From Branchiostoma floridae (lineage: Eukaryota; Chordata; Leptocardii; Amphioxiformes; Branchiostomatidae): DNA of 64,000 nucleotides. The stretch's first letter is position 1, and every line of letters begins with the position of its first letter. A program made the translations under genes and the position numbers. The notes beneath the pieces were generated by a model that saw only the letters and a program-made list of their open reading frames with translations, was not told where the DNA came from and searched no databases. Location: positions 11,700,933 through 11,764,932 of the forward strand of contig NC_049995.1 in assembly GCF_000003815.2 (NCBI RefSeq). The letters run 5' to 3'. Positions 9,321-20,500 of this stretch are shown here, in pieces.

Positions 9321-12300
9321 TGAGAAGCTCAAATCGGCCAGCAGGCCGCTTTTGTCGCAATTTGAATAACGTCAAAGGAGTGAAGAAACTGCGTAACACA
9401 TCAGGTTTGTACATATTCAGCCGCCATGCCACGTCGAGAGTTCGAGGCAGTTTTGTTTTCCTTCCGCGAGAGAAAGTAGTCCGTTCCATGACTCCGGGCG
9501 TCAACACGCGTTACAGAAAAGCTTGCCGCTGGAGTATATAACCACTTACCGTCTTAATTTCAAGTCATTTACAATATTTCAGCTTCATTTGTTACTCCTA
9601 TAGTTTTTTGAACCGCTGTTTTATCGCTTTCCCGTAATCATTGCGTCTCGAAAACAGGCGATTTTCGTGTTATTTCCCCTGTTGTTTTCACCTTGGTGTA
9701 GATTTCAAACCAACAGGAAATTTAGCGTATAAGAAAGAGCAAAAAGTCTACTTTCTTTCGGTATATGATTTACTATAGATTCTCGATGCGACACGCATTT
9801 GCCCCCAATCCGCGCGAGTCCATGTCACTAGGAGCGGTCATATATTCCAGAAAAGAACGCACTACAGTATGTGCGTGCCGCGGAACTCGTCATATTCTCC
9901 ATACAGAGATTTCGGTACAGGGGCTATAGCTAGTGGCGGCCGCGATTTTGCGTCTCCTGCCCCAATATCTCTGCTTGGAGAAAAGATCGTGATCATAGGG
10001 CAGCCGTCTGAATTTTAACCCGTTTTCTTATGATTCGTGCCTAGGATACTACTAATTGTTTGACCTGTAAATTATAATTCGAAGACTCAATCAAAGCGAA
10101 AGTTCTGCTCTTTAGCCAAGTTGTCAATCCCAGTTTTATCAAGGGTACCGACTTTGATAAACCTGAAACTACATGTACCTCTGTTATACGCACAATTCTG
10201 TGACAAAATATCAAGAGATCTGTAGTTTTTTCACTTTGAAATATTTAAATAAAACTTTGAGAGATGCCGAAGTTTGTCCTGCCGTTCCCATGACCTACAT
10301 CATCACCGGGGTTAATCCTACAGTCTTTGGTTACAGTTCCTTGCTACAGTTTGGTTACATTTTATACTCATATTGGATGTCTTGTCAACAGGTCATGTAA
10401 GGTATTGGTTGGACATACATGCATTTAATTACTTTCGCTCACTCACTCACTATCTGAATTATACATAGAAGGATGAAATGATGTAATACTAGTATGTCAG
10501 TAATAAGAAACTGAAAGGGTCACATTTTCTTCTGTCCTTTCTTCATCTAAAGTACTGAATTACCCTTGCTATTGTAGAATATGAAGTATGCAAAGGGTCA
10601 TATGATATGTTTAATGTAAGCCACACTTTATTGAAGAAATATGTCTAATGTGTTACAAATGAATGGCAACATGGAGACAAGACTTGAATAGTAATCAAAC
10701 AATATCTCTGGAATCTGCTGCCACACACCTGACCATTTTTGGGGGCCATAATGATAATATACATATTATTCCAATAAGGCCATAGCTATTAGATTTTATG
10801 GATGACATCATTGCCCCCATTAGTTTTTGCCTGATTTCAGAAAAATGTAAGAATTTGTTTCCTCTTTGCCAGTCATTGGGGATGGTCAGATAGACCAAAA
10901 TGGGCAAACATACAGTGTTGTACTAAAGCCTTATTATACTATAGAAGTGACACTAGGCAGGTAGACATGACTATAGTTGCAGAAGTGAAACTTGTTGGAT
11001 AGTTGTAAAAGTAGAACCAATATGGAAGCCATGACTGTAGTTGCCAGCTTGGCAAGTGGCACCAGTGTACCACACTAGTATCACTTTTAGTTCACTTCTT
11101 TATACAGGAATGAATGCCATGGTAGTTGTGATACCACGTTTTGTCACTTCAAATCGTGTTACAACATTTATGGTGTCTATTTTGAAAATTTAGCCATCTT
11201 GTTTTTTTTCATCCATCTTGTTTGACTATGTCATTATTTTTTCATTTTGCATACCATCCATAAGATTTGCTTGCTGTGGCTAAATGTGAAATGATATTTT
11301 GTACAGTATAATATTAATATAAATGATATATAGTAATTCTAATCACCCCAAATGATATGACTAAGTAAACACAGCTGTCACCCTCATTAGATCCACAGCA
11401 GAACATCACCTGTATAAAACATAATATTTCACAGTATGAAAATTAAATATAATTCAAGAGTCTTCGTTGACATTGAATAATAGTAGGCTTTTATATCTGA
11501 AATACTTTACTTATCATCTGTGATAATATAATGTCAACTATAAAAGCAACATTTTCAACATAATGCAGGATATTTCCTCCCAGTAATAAAAGAAGTATGC
11601 AGATAAGGACAAGTAGAGCAAGACACATTTCTTTTAATTGGCACTTTGCCAAGCTTCTTGTATTTCCAGTTTGAAGTTCCCACCATTAACAAGAAAGCAA
11701 TAGAGCGTTTCTGCATTAACTTGATAGGTAACCATAAACAGAACCCACATTCCATTCTTTCCTAAACTTTCTTACGTGTCTATTAGAAAATCCCTACCAT
11801 TGACCACAACATAAATATGAAGTTTCTCTATTAAGTATGCAAATGAGGTTAACATTAGCATAATGAACATTCTGTTGTATGCACCTGTCCCAAATATACT
11901 GTCACCTCTGATATGACGTAGTAGTCCTTATCAGCATTTAATTTGGAAATTGGGTCCTAATAAGCATAAGACATATTTCATTTCACCTTGACCTAACCTC
12001 CCTATATCATGGTTATCAATTGTCTAAAGATATCATTAAGAAAAACATTTACTTCAAAGCCTAAGGTCATATGATAGCTGGATATCAATTATGCAAATAA
12101 GTATTTTTGTAGCACAAATGATATATCATGGTAATATGTCATTGGCATGTTCCCCAATGATACTTTTAAGCCAAATTTGCAAAAGTACCATGACCATTCC
12201 TACATACAATGTTTCATGTATGATAGTGTAGTGGATATTTCAAATTAGGACCTAATTTACATTTTTTATATCAATTCATGTTTATGTACATGTCAGCTAC

Positions 12301-14640
12301 CTACTATGTGAGTATTTTCTTCCTATGATTAAAAATGCAGAAAAAAACATCTAGAAATTACAGCATGACCTGTAGCTGTTAGACTGTGTGAGTAAGGAAT
12401 TCCTATAATTTGTCATAAAGAAGATAAGGATTTTCCCACCAAATGTACCTTTTCCTATTTAATTCTGCAAATGTGGTTCCACTCAGACTAATCAGTACTT
12501 TGCTGTGCTCATCTCTAATCAACCTACCTAATAAAAGTTACAGACACTGTGCGCTGCAAGAAGCGCATCCTCAGCTGATCTTGGGTAGAGCTCTTTCTAA
12601 TGAAAAAAAAAACCCAACATGTTAGTATCCATTTGTCATACTGGTATACTATCATTGCCATTCTATGACTACTCATATCACACAGATATTGGACACTCAT
12701 ATTACATGTACCCATTCACTACCCCTTTTAAATATGTTATATCATATCAATACTAATACATTATAGGCTTATGATATGATTCATATGTTAATTGTTATGT
12801 TAAGATATGTTAACTTATAGACTCATTTCAGAATTCATATCATATCATATGAAGAGTTATCCTAAGATTATATGTTTATCAATGATCCTGGTACTCACAA
12901 GGTAGAGAACCTGGATCAAATGTATTAGCCTGTAATCACAAGATGGGCAGTAGTACACACTCAGTCTAATGCCTATCAACTCCTCAAATTCAAAGCAGAT
13001 GGCTTCTTAAAATGGGCAAGTCTGGCCTGTCTGGATGAAAATTAGTAGGTTTACCTCCCCCACCACCCAAAGGTGTTGATATTACAGTCTTATCACGTGA
13101 TTCTACATCTACAAACTTGTGTTCATCAATAAGAACACTATCCCCTTCACTAACTTAAGGTTTTACATGAAATACTGAATCCACTGTCCACATATTAACA
13201 TTTACAATTTACACCCCTGAATTAATATACTAGATGTGGCTATAGTAAATTACATTGACTTGAAGGGAAAGTGCCCAGAGGCCACTGAAGTTTTCCCATC
13301 CTGAAGTATCATGAGATGAACTAAACTGTCTTTGATAGCACTCACATTTCCTCCCCTCCTCCTTAGTACTCTTACTGGTTCCATCATTACACACATCTCC
13401 TCCCCCTGACTATTTTACTTGTACCTACCTGTTTAACCTGTTCCACCCAGCCTGAAGGATTAAGAGACCCACCATATAACAATCTTACCTCTAGCTCAGT
13501 TGGAACTGAGAACTTCTCCCTTTTAGTTTTACCAGTAACCCAGTCCTACACCTAGTCTACTGAACCCTCTTGATACAGCTGTACTCTCCCTTCCCTTCCC
13601 AATAAGCTTGTAGGACATACTTGATACTATACTGTACTGTATATAACAATCAATACCTCCCACAACTTCACTTTTATCTTGTGCTACTATACACTGAGCC
13701 TTTTATCCCTAGTCTTCTTCCACTCCCAGAAAGTCATTGGTGGACCACTATACTAACCCCTCTACCTTCCCAACACTAACATCTCTATACTGTCCCTACA
13801 CTAACCCCTCTACCTTCGCTACACTAACCCCTCTACCTTCCCTACACTAACACCTCTACCTTCCCTGCACTACCCTAGATTATAAAGGCCAGTATCTCAA
13901 ATTTGTGTATGCCATGGAGAATTATCTACACACCAAAAACTTTCAAATTGATATAGGATGGCACCTGTATGTAAACTCAGAGTCAGAGTAAGTGCACATA
14001 CATTATTTTCATCATGATTGTATTACTGTGTATACTTGCAATTAGCCTTCGGTCATGAATTTGCAATAAGGTTATTACATTATCATAATAATGTAATACA
14101 TAAAACAATACGATGTAGATGTGATATGGAGATATGGTGGACATTGCAGTAGATTATGTACTTGTTGTATATTTGATGAGACAGTTTTAAGTACCCCATA
14201 TCTGAATAGTATTCAGACTGGGTGTAAATATAACTACATCATGAAACTGTTGCAGACCTGTCAACCGTGAACCTACGTTGTTACGCAAGTTTGTTTGTCA
14301 TCAAACGCTAGCCTAACAACATCGCACACGTGACAGTATTGGCAGGAAATTCTGGTCCGTATCACTGTCAGTCTATGTCAACACATTGAAGGATAGATTT
14401 CTTTTCTTAATTCTCGGCTGTTAATAACAAATTTCTCTCAGAGTTCATTATATTATCACTAATAAAGCTCTGAATCAGAAATTGTATCCTGTATATCGAC
14501 ATTTACAGTGTACCATACGGGTTAGAACCTCAGTGGTTGTTGAGTTTACAAGAAATATCGACGATAAGACACATCTGTCACATGTAACACAGTGAAAAAC
14601 TTCCATAACACCTGCTCTACGAACGCCGATGTTGGCGAAA
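9321..14640 (+). other. Long gene-free stretch
   Basis: I see no credible coding exon on either strand; the open frames are short and without family resemblance. The sequence is AT-rich, with ATATGA-type low-complexity DNA at 12720-12860 and a minisatellite at 13748-13873. A 19-base match (agatttcaaaccaacagga) links 9700-9718 to 15620-15638, with further weak similarity over the next 90 bases, so a dispersed repeat is present in both places. Confidence 0.5.
13748..13873 (+). repeat. Minisatellite, ~23-26 bp unit
   Basis: About five tandem copies of a pyrimidine-rich unit (ctacactaacccctctacct with ttcc) occur. The unit is C/T-rich on this strand and the copies vary by small indels. Confidence 0.75.
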
Positions 14641-14651
14641 AATCACGAAAA

Positions 14652-15618
14652 ATGTGACCCAGGTAGACGGCTCGTTCTCATTTAAATGTCGAAATGCTGT
14701 CGCCTGACTTTACGCCTTCATATGGAGCAAATTATAGACAACATCACTGGTTCCTTCATTTTTCCACAACCCCAGTAATGTTTTACAAAAGATGCACCAC
14801 AACATTCGTATAGTTTGATGGGTTAGAAGATTGTTTTAGCCTCAGGTGGGATTTCACCCCCTAAAAAATGGCTGTCGCCTGAGAAGAAACGAAGAATTCA
14901 AATAGTAGCCAAAAATGTAACAATTCAGTTCCCAGAATGATTGTTCGGCAGGTGAAACAAGCTACCCAAGCCCTCTACCCGATCACGTCAGATCGCTCCT
15001 GTCACTGATCTTGGAGGCTGTGTGAGGTGGTATATGCCTGTCGCCAGATTCTGTAACAAACGTTACCACCACTAGTACGATGGTTGCCACGGCTTTATTA
15101 TGCACGTCTAAGACTACAAATGGCCGTTTTTGTGACGCTGTACTGTTTTTCTGGCTTTCTAAAGAAACAAGAAAGGGTTGTTGACTGTCATTTGTATCCC
15201 ACCTTGCTTAACAAAATGTTGTACCAAAATGACTGTAACAAACGTTACCATTGTTCGATGCTGTCTAAGCTTTCTATTTGACCTGGTGTAAAAAAGCTGC
15301 CCACTTTTCAAATGTCCCGATGGACATCCACTTATACCTAAATGATGTAGTCAATAAGGTAAGTCCTTTCGAAGAAACAGGGTAAAGTCTACTGTTGTAA
15401 CAAACGTTACCGGTAACGTTTGTTACATGCCCTGTAATGCATTACCAATGGGACCGAAAATAATAAGTTGCCATTTTTTGGCTATGGTTAAAAGAGGAAT
15501 TTTCCCAAACAACCAAGTAGGTTTTAGTGAAAATAAAGCCGATTTATTTTTCGACCAAAAAAATGCCATTTTCGACATTTCAATGAGAACGAGTGAGACT
15601 TGAAATTACATATCTACC
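14652..15618 (+). mobile_element. Candidate non-autonomous DNA transposon with inverted ends
   Basis: Inverted repeats bound the region. The left side, ctcgttctcatttaaatgtc at 14671-14690 (continuing to 14696), matches the reverse complement of about 15567-15593. Further out, an aggtaga near 14660 pairs with tctaccc near 15614. No transposase is present. The inside has four copies of TGTAACAAACGTTACC and several GTCGCCTGA motifs. I cannot define a target duplication, so the boundaries are approximate. Confidence 0.5.
15396..15427 (+). repeat. Perfect 32-bp palindrome
   Basis: Two copies of TGTAACAAACGTTACC meet head to head without a mismatch. The same 16-mer occurs singly at 15052-15067 and 15234-15249. 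All lie inside the candidate element above, which suggests a protein-binding site used in multiple copies. Confidence 0.9.
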
Positions 15619-16078
15619 CAGATTTCAAACCAACAGGATTTTCACATGGGATATAGACGAAGGTTAAACACGTATTACACGCCAACAATGGAGGGTGGCC
15701 GACATGCGAATGTCCCCAATCTGAAAATCGCCAAAATTTCAACTCTTTACGACGCTGCCATTTTGCTAATTTGACTGTGTTCCGAGTTTGACTATGAAAC
15801 AAATTAAAATCAATGTAAAACCCCACAAAAATGGATTAAATGGAGAGCAGATAGCAAACACGTCTGATACTCACCGCCATGATGAAAAAGAGACCGGAAA
15901 TGGTGATGCAATCAGCTGTCATAGTCGGATGATATTTCATCCCGCGGGAAGCGAGAAAACTGCGCCCTTAGTAACGGCGTTACTATGCACGGCGGAGGAA
16001 TACGTAAGAAAACAAAAACGATTCGATTGACGTTCGATTTAGTACGTGGCTTGGCGGCTGATATTGAAACAACACGGT

Positions 16079-16121
16079 GTATTCCGTATCACCCGATGGG
16101 ACCAAGGGTGATACGGAATAC
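16079..16121 (+). repeat. Hairpin with 16-bp perfect stem
   Basis: GTATTCCGTATCACCC at 16079-16094 is followed by an 11-base loop and its exact reverse complement at 16106-16121. Fragments of the same motif (gtgatacgga, tcacccgtatcg) flank the inserted element at 16387-17132. The older host sequence was therefore probably a repeat built on this motif. Confidence 0.85.
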
Positions 16122-16386
16122 AGCTTGTTGGATGTTATTTTAATAACATTGAAATGTCATACCCAGGTCGGAAAACACTGATTTATTGCAAAACTACTCA
16201 TAAAAAGGATAAAATTCGACACATAGTTTCAACCTGCGCCAAGAATTTTATTCTAACAATTCGAACAAATGTCGTTGAAATGAACTCCGTTGGCTTGTAG
16301 TGGAGTACATGGTGTGCGTTAGATGGAAGCCTGTGTAATACAACTAAGGAATCTGTGTGATACGGAAAAATATCACCAGGTCTTAA

Positions 16387-17132
16387 AGGCATACTGTACT
16401 CCAGAGGAGAGTGCTATTTCCTAAAAGACCATTTCTTTAGGTACACAAAACCGACAAAATCTGTAAAAATAAATCACAGATGAGAAAATAAATGGACCCT
16501 TTATAATCCAGTATAATCTTCATGCAGACCCATCTGGTGTGATGCATGATGGGAATAATGCCTTAACTATTGGTTCCTATGGGATAATTGCTAAAGTTCC
16601 AGGTCAATTTTGGGGTCAAATTAATAGAAGAATTAACTTGATAAGGATGGAAAATGATGAACAACTATTCACCCACATGCTGCAAACATTGTTTTAAAGA
16701 TTGGACCTCGATTTCCTAAGAGCTGCCAACTTTTATGAAGTCCCTTTTTTTCACGTCTTAAGTATGGGTTTCAATGGGATGATTGACAAAGATCAAAGCC
16801 CATTTTTGACCAAAAGCAAGTGGTAAATAAAGTTACTAAGGCTACAAGTTGTCAAACAAGTATCCAAATTCACATTGCAAAAGTAATTTTCAAGCTCAAC
16901 CAGATATTTCTTAAGAGCTGCCAAGTTGAAGTTTGTCCAATGGTTGTTCAGATTATAATGTGTTACACATGGCTGTAATTTAATTGGAGGGTACTCGGGG
17001 GGTTACTGCTTTATAATGCAACTGATTCCTTGTCCGGGGTCAATGTTAACTGGCCGATACAATTACGTTTTGGAATTCAGAAAAATATTACTAGCAGAAT
17101 TGGAACACTCTCCTCTGGAGTACAGTAAGGCT
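16387..17132 (+). mobile_element. TTAA-flanked non-autonomous element (MITE)
   Basis: TTAA at 16383-16386 and 17133-17136 flank terminal inverted repeats of about 28 bases that contain TACTGTACTCCAGAGGAGAG on the left and its inverse on the right. The length is about 746 bp and no coding region is present. TTAA targets point to PiggyBac- or Kolobok-type mobilisation. Its ends do not match the intact PiggyBac element at 5556-9313, so another transposase must have moved it. Confidence 0.8.
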
Positions 17133-17404
17133 TTAATCACCCGTATCGAACGTTATCGTGGCCCAGATATGACATAATGAACAGTACAAGCTGCATATTT
17201 GCACATATTTGTGTGATCCACTCACACCGGAAAGGACCCCTTATAAATATTAGGGGTGGATACCGGTACAGCAAATTCAGTTACAGATCAGGTCAACAGT
17301 GTGCTTATTACAGCTAGATGTCATACACTGGTACATTGTCTGTTCGAATGAATTCGAAGTTTTTTAGATCACATCGCTTACACATGAGCAATTTTAAACA
17401 GAGT

Positions 17405-18775
17405 AGTATTTTGTTTTTCGCCGGTAGCTTTTCTCACCGGTGTGCTTTACAATGGTTGTCCGAAGTAGATTTCAGTGCAGCAGAGTTACACTGGTCACAC
17501 TTGTAGGTTGTGTCACCTGTCTGATATTTCATATGTTGGGATAACTTACAAATGTGAGTTACACTTCCATATAGGGCTTACAATGTATTACCAGTGTGCT
17601 TGGCTAGATGTTTGTTAAAGGTGGGCTTATATGCAGCAGAATACTCAAACTGGTCACACTTGTAGGTTTTCTTCAAATGTGTGAGATTTCATATGTTCGG
17701 ATAAGTTAAAAATGTGAGTTGCCTTGTACTAACACTCCCCACATATATATAGAGCTCACAATGTATCACCAGTGTGCTTTGCTAGATGACTGTCCAAGTT
17801 GGATTTGTGTGCAGCAGAATAGTCACACTGGTAACACTTGTAGGGTTTTTCTCCACTGTGTTTGGCCAGATGATTGTTCAAGGCGGACGACGCTGCTGCA
17901 GAATAGTCACACTGGTCACACTTGTAGGGTTTCTCTCCTGTATGAGTTCTCATATGTAGTCGTAAATGGGACTTTTGAGCTGCCCTGTACCCACACTCTC
18001 CACACATGTAGGGCTTATCACCAGTGTGTATGGCTAGATGACTGTCCAAGTTGGATTTGTGTGCAGCAGAATAGTCATAATGGTCACACTTGTAGGGTTT
18101 CTCTCCTGTATGAGTTCTCATATGTAGTCGTAAATGGGACTTTTGAGCTGCCCTGTACCCACACTCCCCACACATGTAGGGCTTATCACCAGTGTATATG
18201 GCTAGATGACTGTCCAAGTTGGATTTGTGTGCAGCAGAATAGTCACACTGGTCACACTTGTAGGGTTTCTCTCCTGTATGAGTTCTCATATGTAGTCGTA
18301 AATGGAACTTTTGAGCCGCCCTGTACCCACACTCTCCACACATGTAGGGCTTATCACCAGTATGTTTGGCTAGATGACTGTCCAAATGGCTTTTCGTTGC
18401 TGCAGAATAGTCACACTGGTCACATTTGTAGGTTTTTTGCCCTGTGTGTGTGTTCTCATGTGTTGTGATAAGTGAGACTTCCTTGCTGTTCTGTACCCAC
18501 ACTCCCCACACATGTAAGGTTTCCTACCAGTGTGTTTGGCTAGATGATTGTTCAAGGTGGACTTCGAAGCTGCAGAATAGTCACACTGGTTACATTTGTA
18601 TGGCTTTTCACCGGTATGAGTTCTCATATGTTCGGCTAAAAGACACTTCTTAGCTGTCCTGTGCCCACACTCCCCACACATGTAGGGTTTCTCACCAGTG
18701 TGTTTGGGCTTATCACCACTGTGTTTGGCCAGATGCTGGTTCAAGGTGGACGACGCTGCAGCAGAATGTGAACAG
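17405..18775 (-). pseudogene. C2H2 zinc-finger array, frameshifted and truncated
   Basis: About eleven recognisable fingers on the minus strand resemble those at 309-4054. Reading from 18775, a headless finger (CSHSAAASSTLNQHLAKH) is joined by fused linkers (SGDKPKHTGEKP) to YMCGECGH-type fingers. At 18443-18452 a CA/TG run carries two extra bases that shift the frame inside the HMRTHTG linker. Fingers then continue in another frame to 17756. One has lost its last His (HLAIY) and one a Cys (CDHYDY). Below 17756 at least two more fingers are visible with several stops. No N-terminal region is present; a repeat abuts the 5' side. It is most likely a dead copy, although the indel could be checked in raw reads. 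Confidence 0.8.
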
Positions 18776-18819
18776 TAATAATGTTTGGATTAACTCTAAC
18801 ATGGACTGCACACTGTACA

Positions 18820-19013
18820 AAGCATTCCTTTCTGCTGACGCTGGTGCCGGTGTCGATTCATTCTGACCAATCAGGGGAGCGATACCCACCTGCCTGGCCT
18901 GAATCTACGTGTTACGGCGTCATAAACAACGTGGAACGGGGCCTTCTGATTGGTCCGCGGCGCCTGGCTATATGATAATGTACAATAAAGGTCTTTCATT
19001 CATTCATTCATTG
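18820..19013 (+). repeat. Dispersed repeat with (ATTC)n tail
   Basis: It shares blocks with 59985-60205 (gttacggcgtcataa, ggggccttctgattgg, cctggctatatgataat). It ends in caataaaggtctttcattcattcatt, a tail also found at 62147-62180. A poly(A)-like signal plus tetranucleotide tail suggests a SINE or LINE 3' end. Confidence 0.6.
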
Positions 19014-19149
19014 TATGAAAAAGGGGTAGGCCTTGAGCAATTTCCGGTCTGTATCTAAGTTAGGTAAATATCATTTATCGGTCGCCCGTCGGGTACACTT
19101 GCCTTTTTAAACAAGATCTGTTTCGTCTGACACTAACACATTCGTAATC

Positions 19150-19640
19150 CAGCCCCTCAAGCTTTGTCCTGATACTTGCTACAAGTAACCGAACACAACA
19201 GGCTGTTTACTACACCTCCAGTAGCTATGGTGACAATTGTAGGGCCAGTTCAATATTTCTTTGGAGAAGAAAAAGAGGAAGTAGAAGAAGCGGAGCAAAA
19301 ACCATTGTGTTTTTCTTTGTTTCCGTGAAGGTAAAGATGCCCCCCTCCCCACCCCAACTTTCGTCACCCTGAAAAGTCTTGCATTTCTGCCTAATGTGAT
19401 CCACATACCGTAGAAATTACCTCTTTCCCCGATAGTTCATGATAATGCAGTCATGTTGTATGTATATCTCGTTCTTACCTGCTTCCAGTGATGATTATTA
19501 CCTCCGCACGATCCTCCTGCAAGCGTCTGTCTGGAGCAGCAAGGGGTGAAAGGTGACTGCTACAGTGGGGTGAAAGGTCAATTGATACCTGCTTACCCAT
19601 AGTTGTGTAGTATGTTCCGCTTACAGTATTGGTGAGGATA
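19150..19640 (-). repeat. Inverted copy of the 61265-63090 segment (uninterrupted version)
   Basis: Read on the minus strand, this matches 61265-61472 and then 62842-63090 without the 1.37-kb insertion found there. Both copies keep an ATG-led stretch (MGKQ..DLSPH..SHLSPL then AAPDRRLQED) followed by gtaagaacg, and a second stretch encoding KCKTF.GDE...GEGGIFTFTE. They look like two exons of an unrecognised gene or element. In this copy an 11-base insertion follows the GCGGAG of the first exon. Confidence 0.65.
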
Positions 19641-19734
19641 TTTTTATCTGAATTTGGCTCTTTAGGTGGTAGAATTAGGTCCCCAGACCCATTAAATGAT
19701 ATCCAACAGCCTTTCTGGACTTTTAGATCCATAA

Positions 19735-20340
19735 AATATTCATGGAGGTTATGTTTTCACCAGCGTTTTTGTGTCTGTCTGTCAAAATACTCAAGAACGG
19801 CTGAATGCATGGTTTGATACTATGTATGTAGGTGGTGTGTTCTGAACAAGCCATGGACACGACTTGGGGGCGTTAGATAGCTCTTGTGGTCTCAAAGAAG
19901 TTTAGTCCCCCTGACAGCTAGGTTATAAATTGCAAGGGTAATTTGGTAAAAAGAAATTCCGTAGAGAATTACTCAAGAAAAATTCTTTATGATTTTCGGA
20001 TCGTAGGTAGCTTAGACAAAAATGTACAAAATAAAATATAAATTATGCAAAATATGACGCCATTTGCATAACTAATGATATTGTTCTATTAAGGCAGTCG
20101 ACGTCAAGACAAGGTGGCACTGGTTAAAGAACCCTAACGTATGATTTTGGAACTGCAAGGGCATATTCATCAAAACATTCCATAAAAGGATAATTGAAGA
20201 AAGGAACGGCGGATTTCAATCATTTTAGGCATGCAGGTAGCTTAGGCGAAGATATACACAGTGACATAAAACATAATTGAAGAAAGGAACGACGGATTCC
20301 CATCAATTTAGGCATGCAGGTTAGCCTGACTACAATCCGG
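19735..20340 (+). repeat. Diverged copy of the repeat in KLHL-1 intron 2
   Basis: Shared phrases with 21574-22606 include attcatggaggttat, ctcaagaacggctg, ttagatagctcttgt, and ttttaggcatgcaggtagct. Bases 20188-20325 contain a further ~90-bp direct duplication (aattgaagaaaggaacg.cgg). No coding region is seen. Confidence 0.6.
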
Positions 20341-20430
20341 AAAGTACTTCGCTCCGGCGTTCATTATATAGTAATACCTTATACAGTCGCTTCTAGCTCT
20401 GGCATTCATTATACACTATAATATATCGCT

Positions 20431-20500
20431 ACACTATATGGATAATCAGCGAAGATCACTGTCACCTTTGACCTTTCACATCATCATCATCATCGTCAAC
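20431..20500 (+). promoter_or_regulatory. KLHL-1 proximal promoter block
   Basis: ACACTATATGGATAATCAG (20431-20449) is a variant of the box shared by all seven genes. TCACCTTTGACCT at 20462-20474 is a DR1-like pair of nuclear-receptor half-sites. A CATCATCATCAT run leads to the ATG. Confidence 0.6.

Noticed and set aside
10173-15281. Short open frames of 60-75 residues in the gene-free stretch
   Set aside because: No family resemblance, no splice-site support, and lengths expected by chance in AT-rich DNA.
17719-18468. 249-residue plus-strand open frame rich in SHTGHTCRVS
   Set aside because: It is the antisense of the minus-strand zinc-finger array; the apparent repeats mirror finger linkers. 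Similar antisense frames at 904-1272, 1309-1665 and 2083-2823 were rejected for the same reason.
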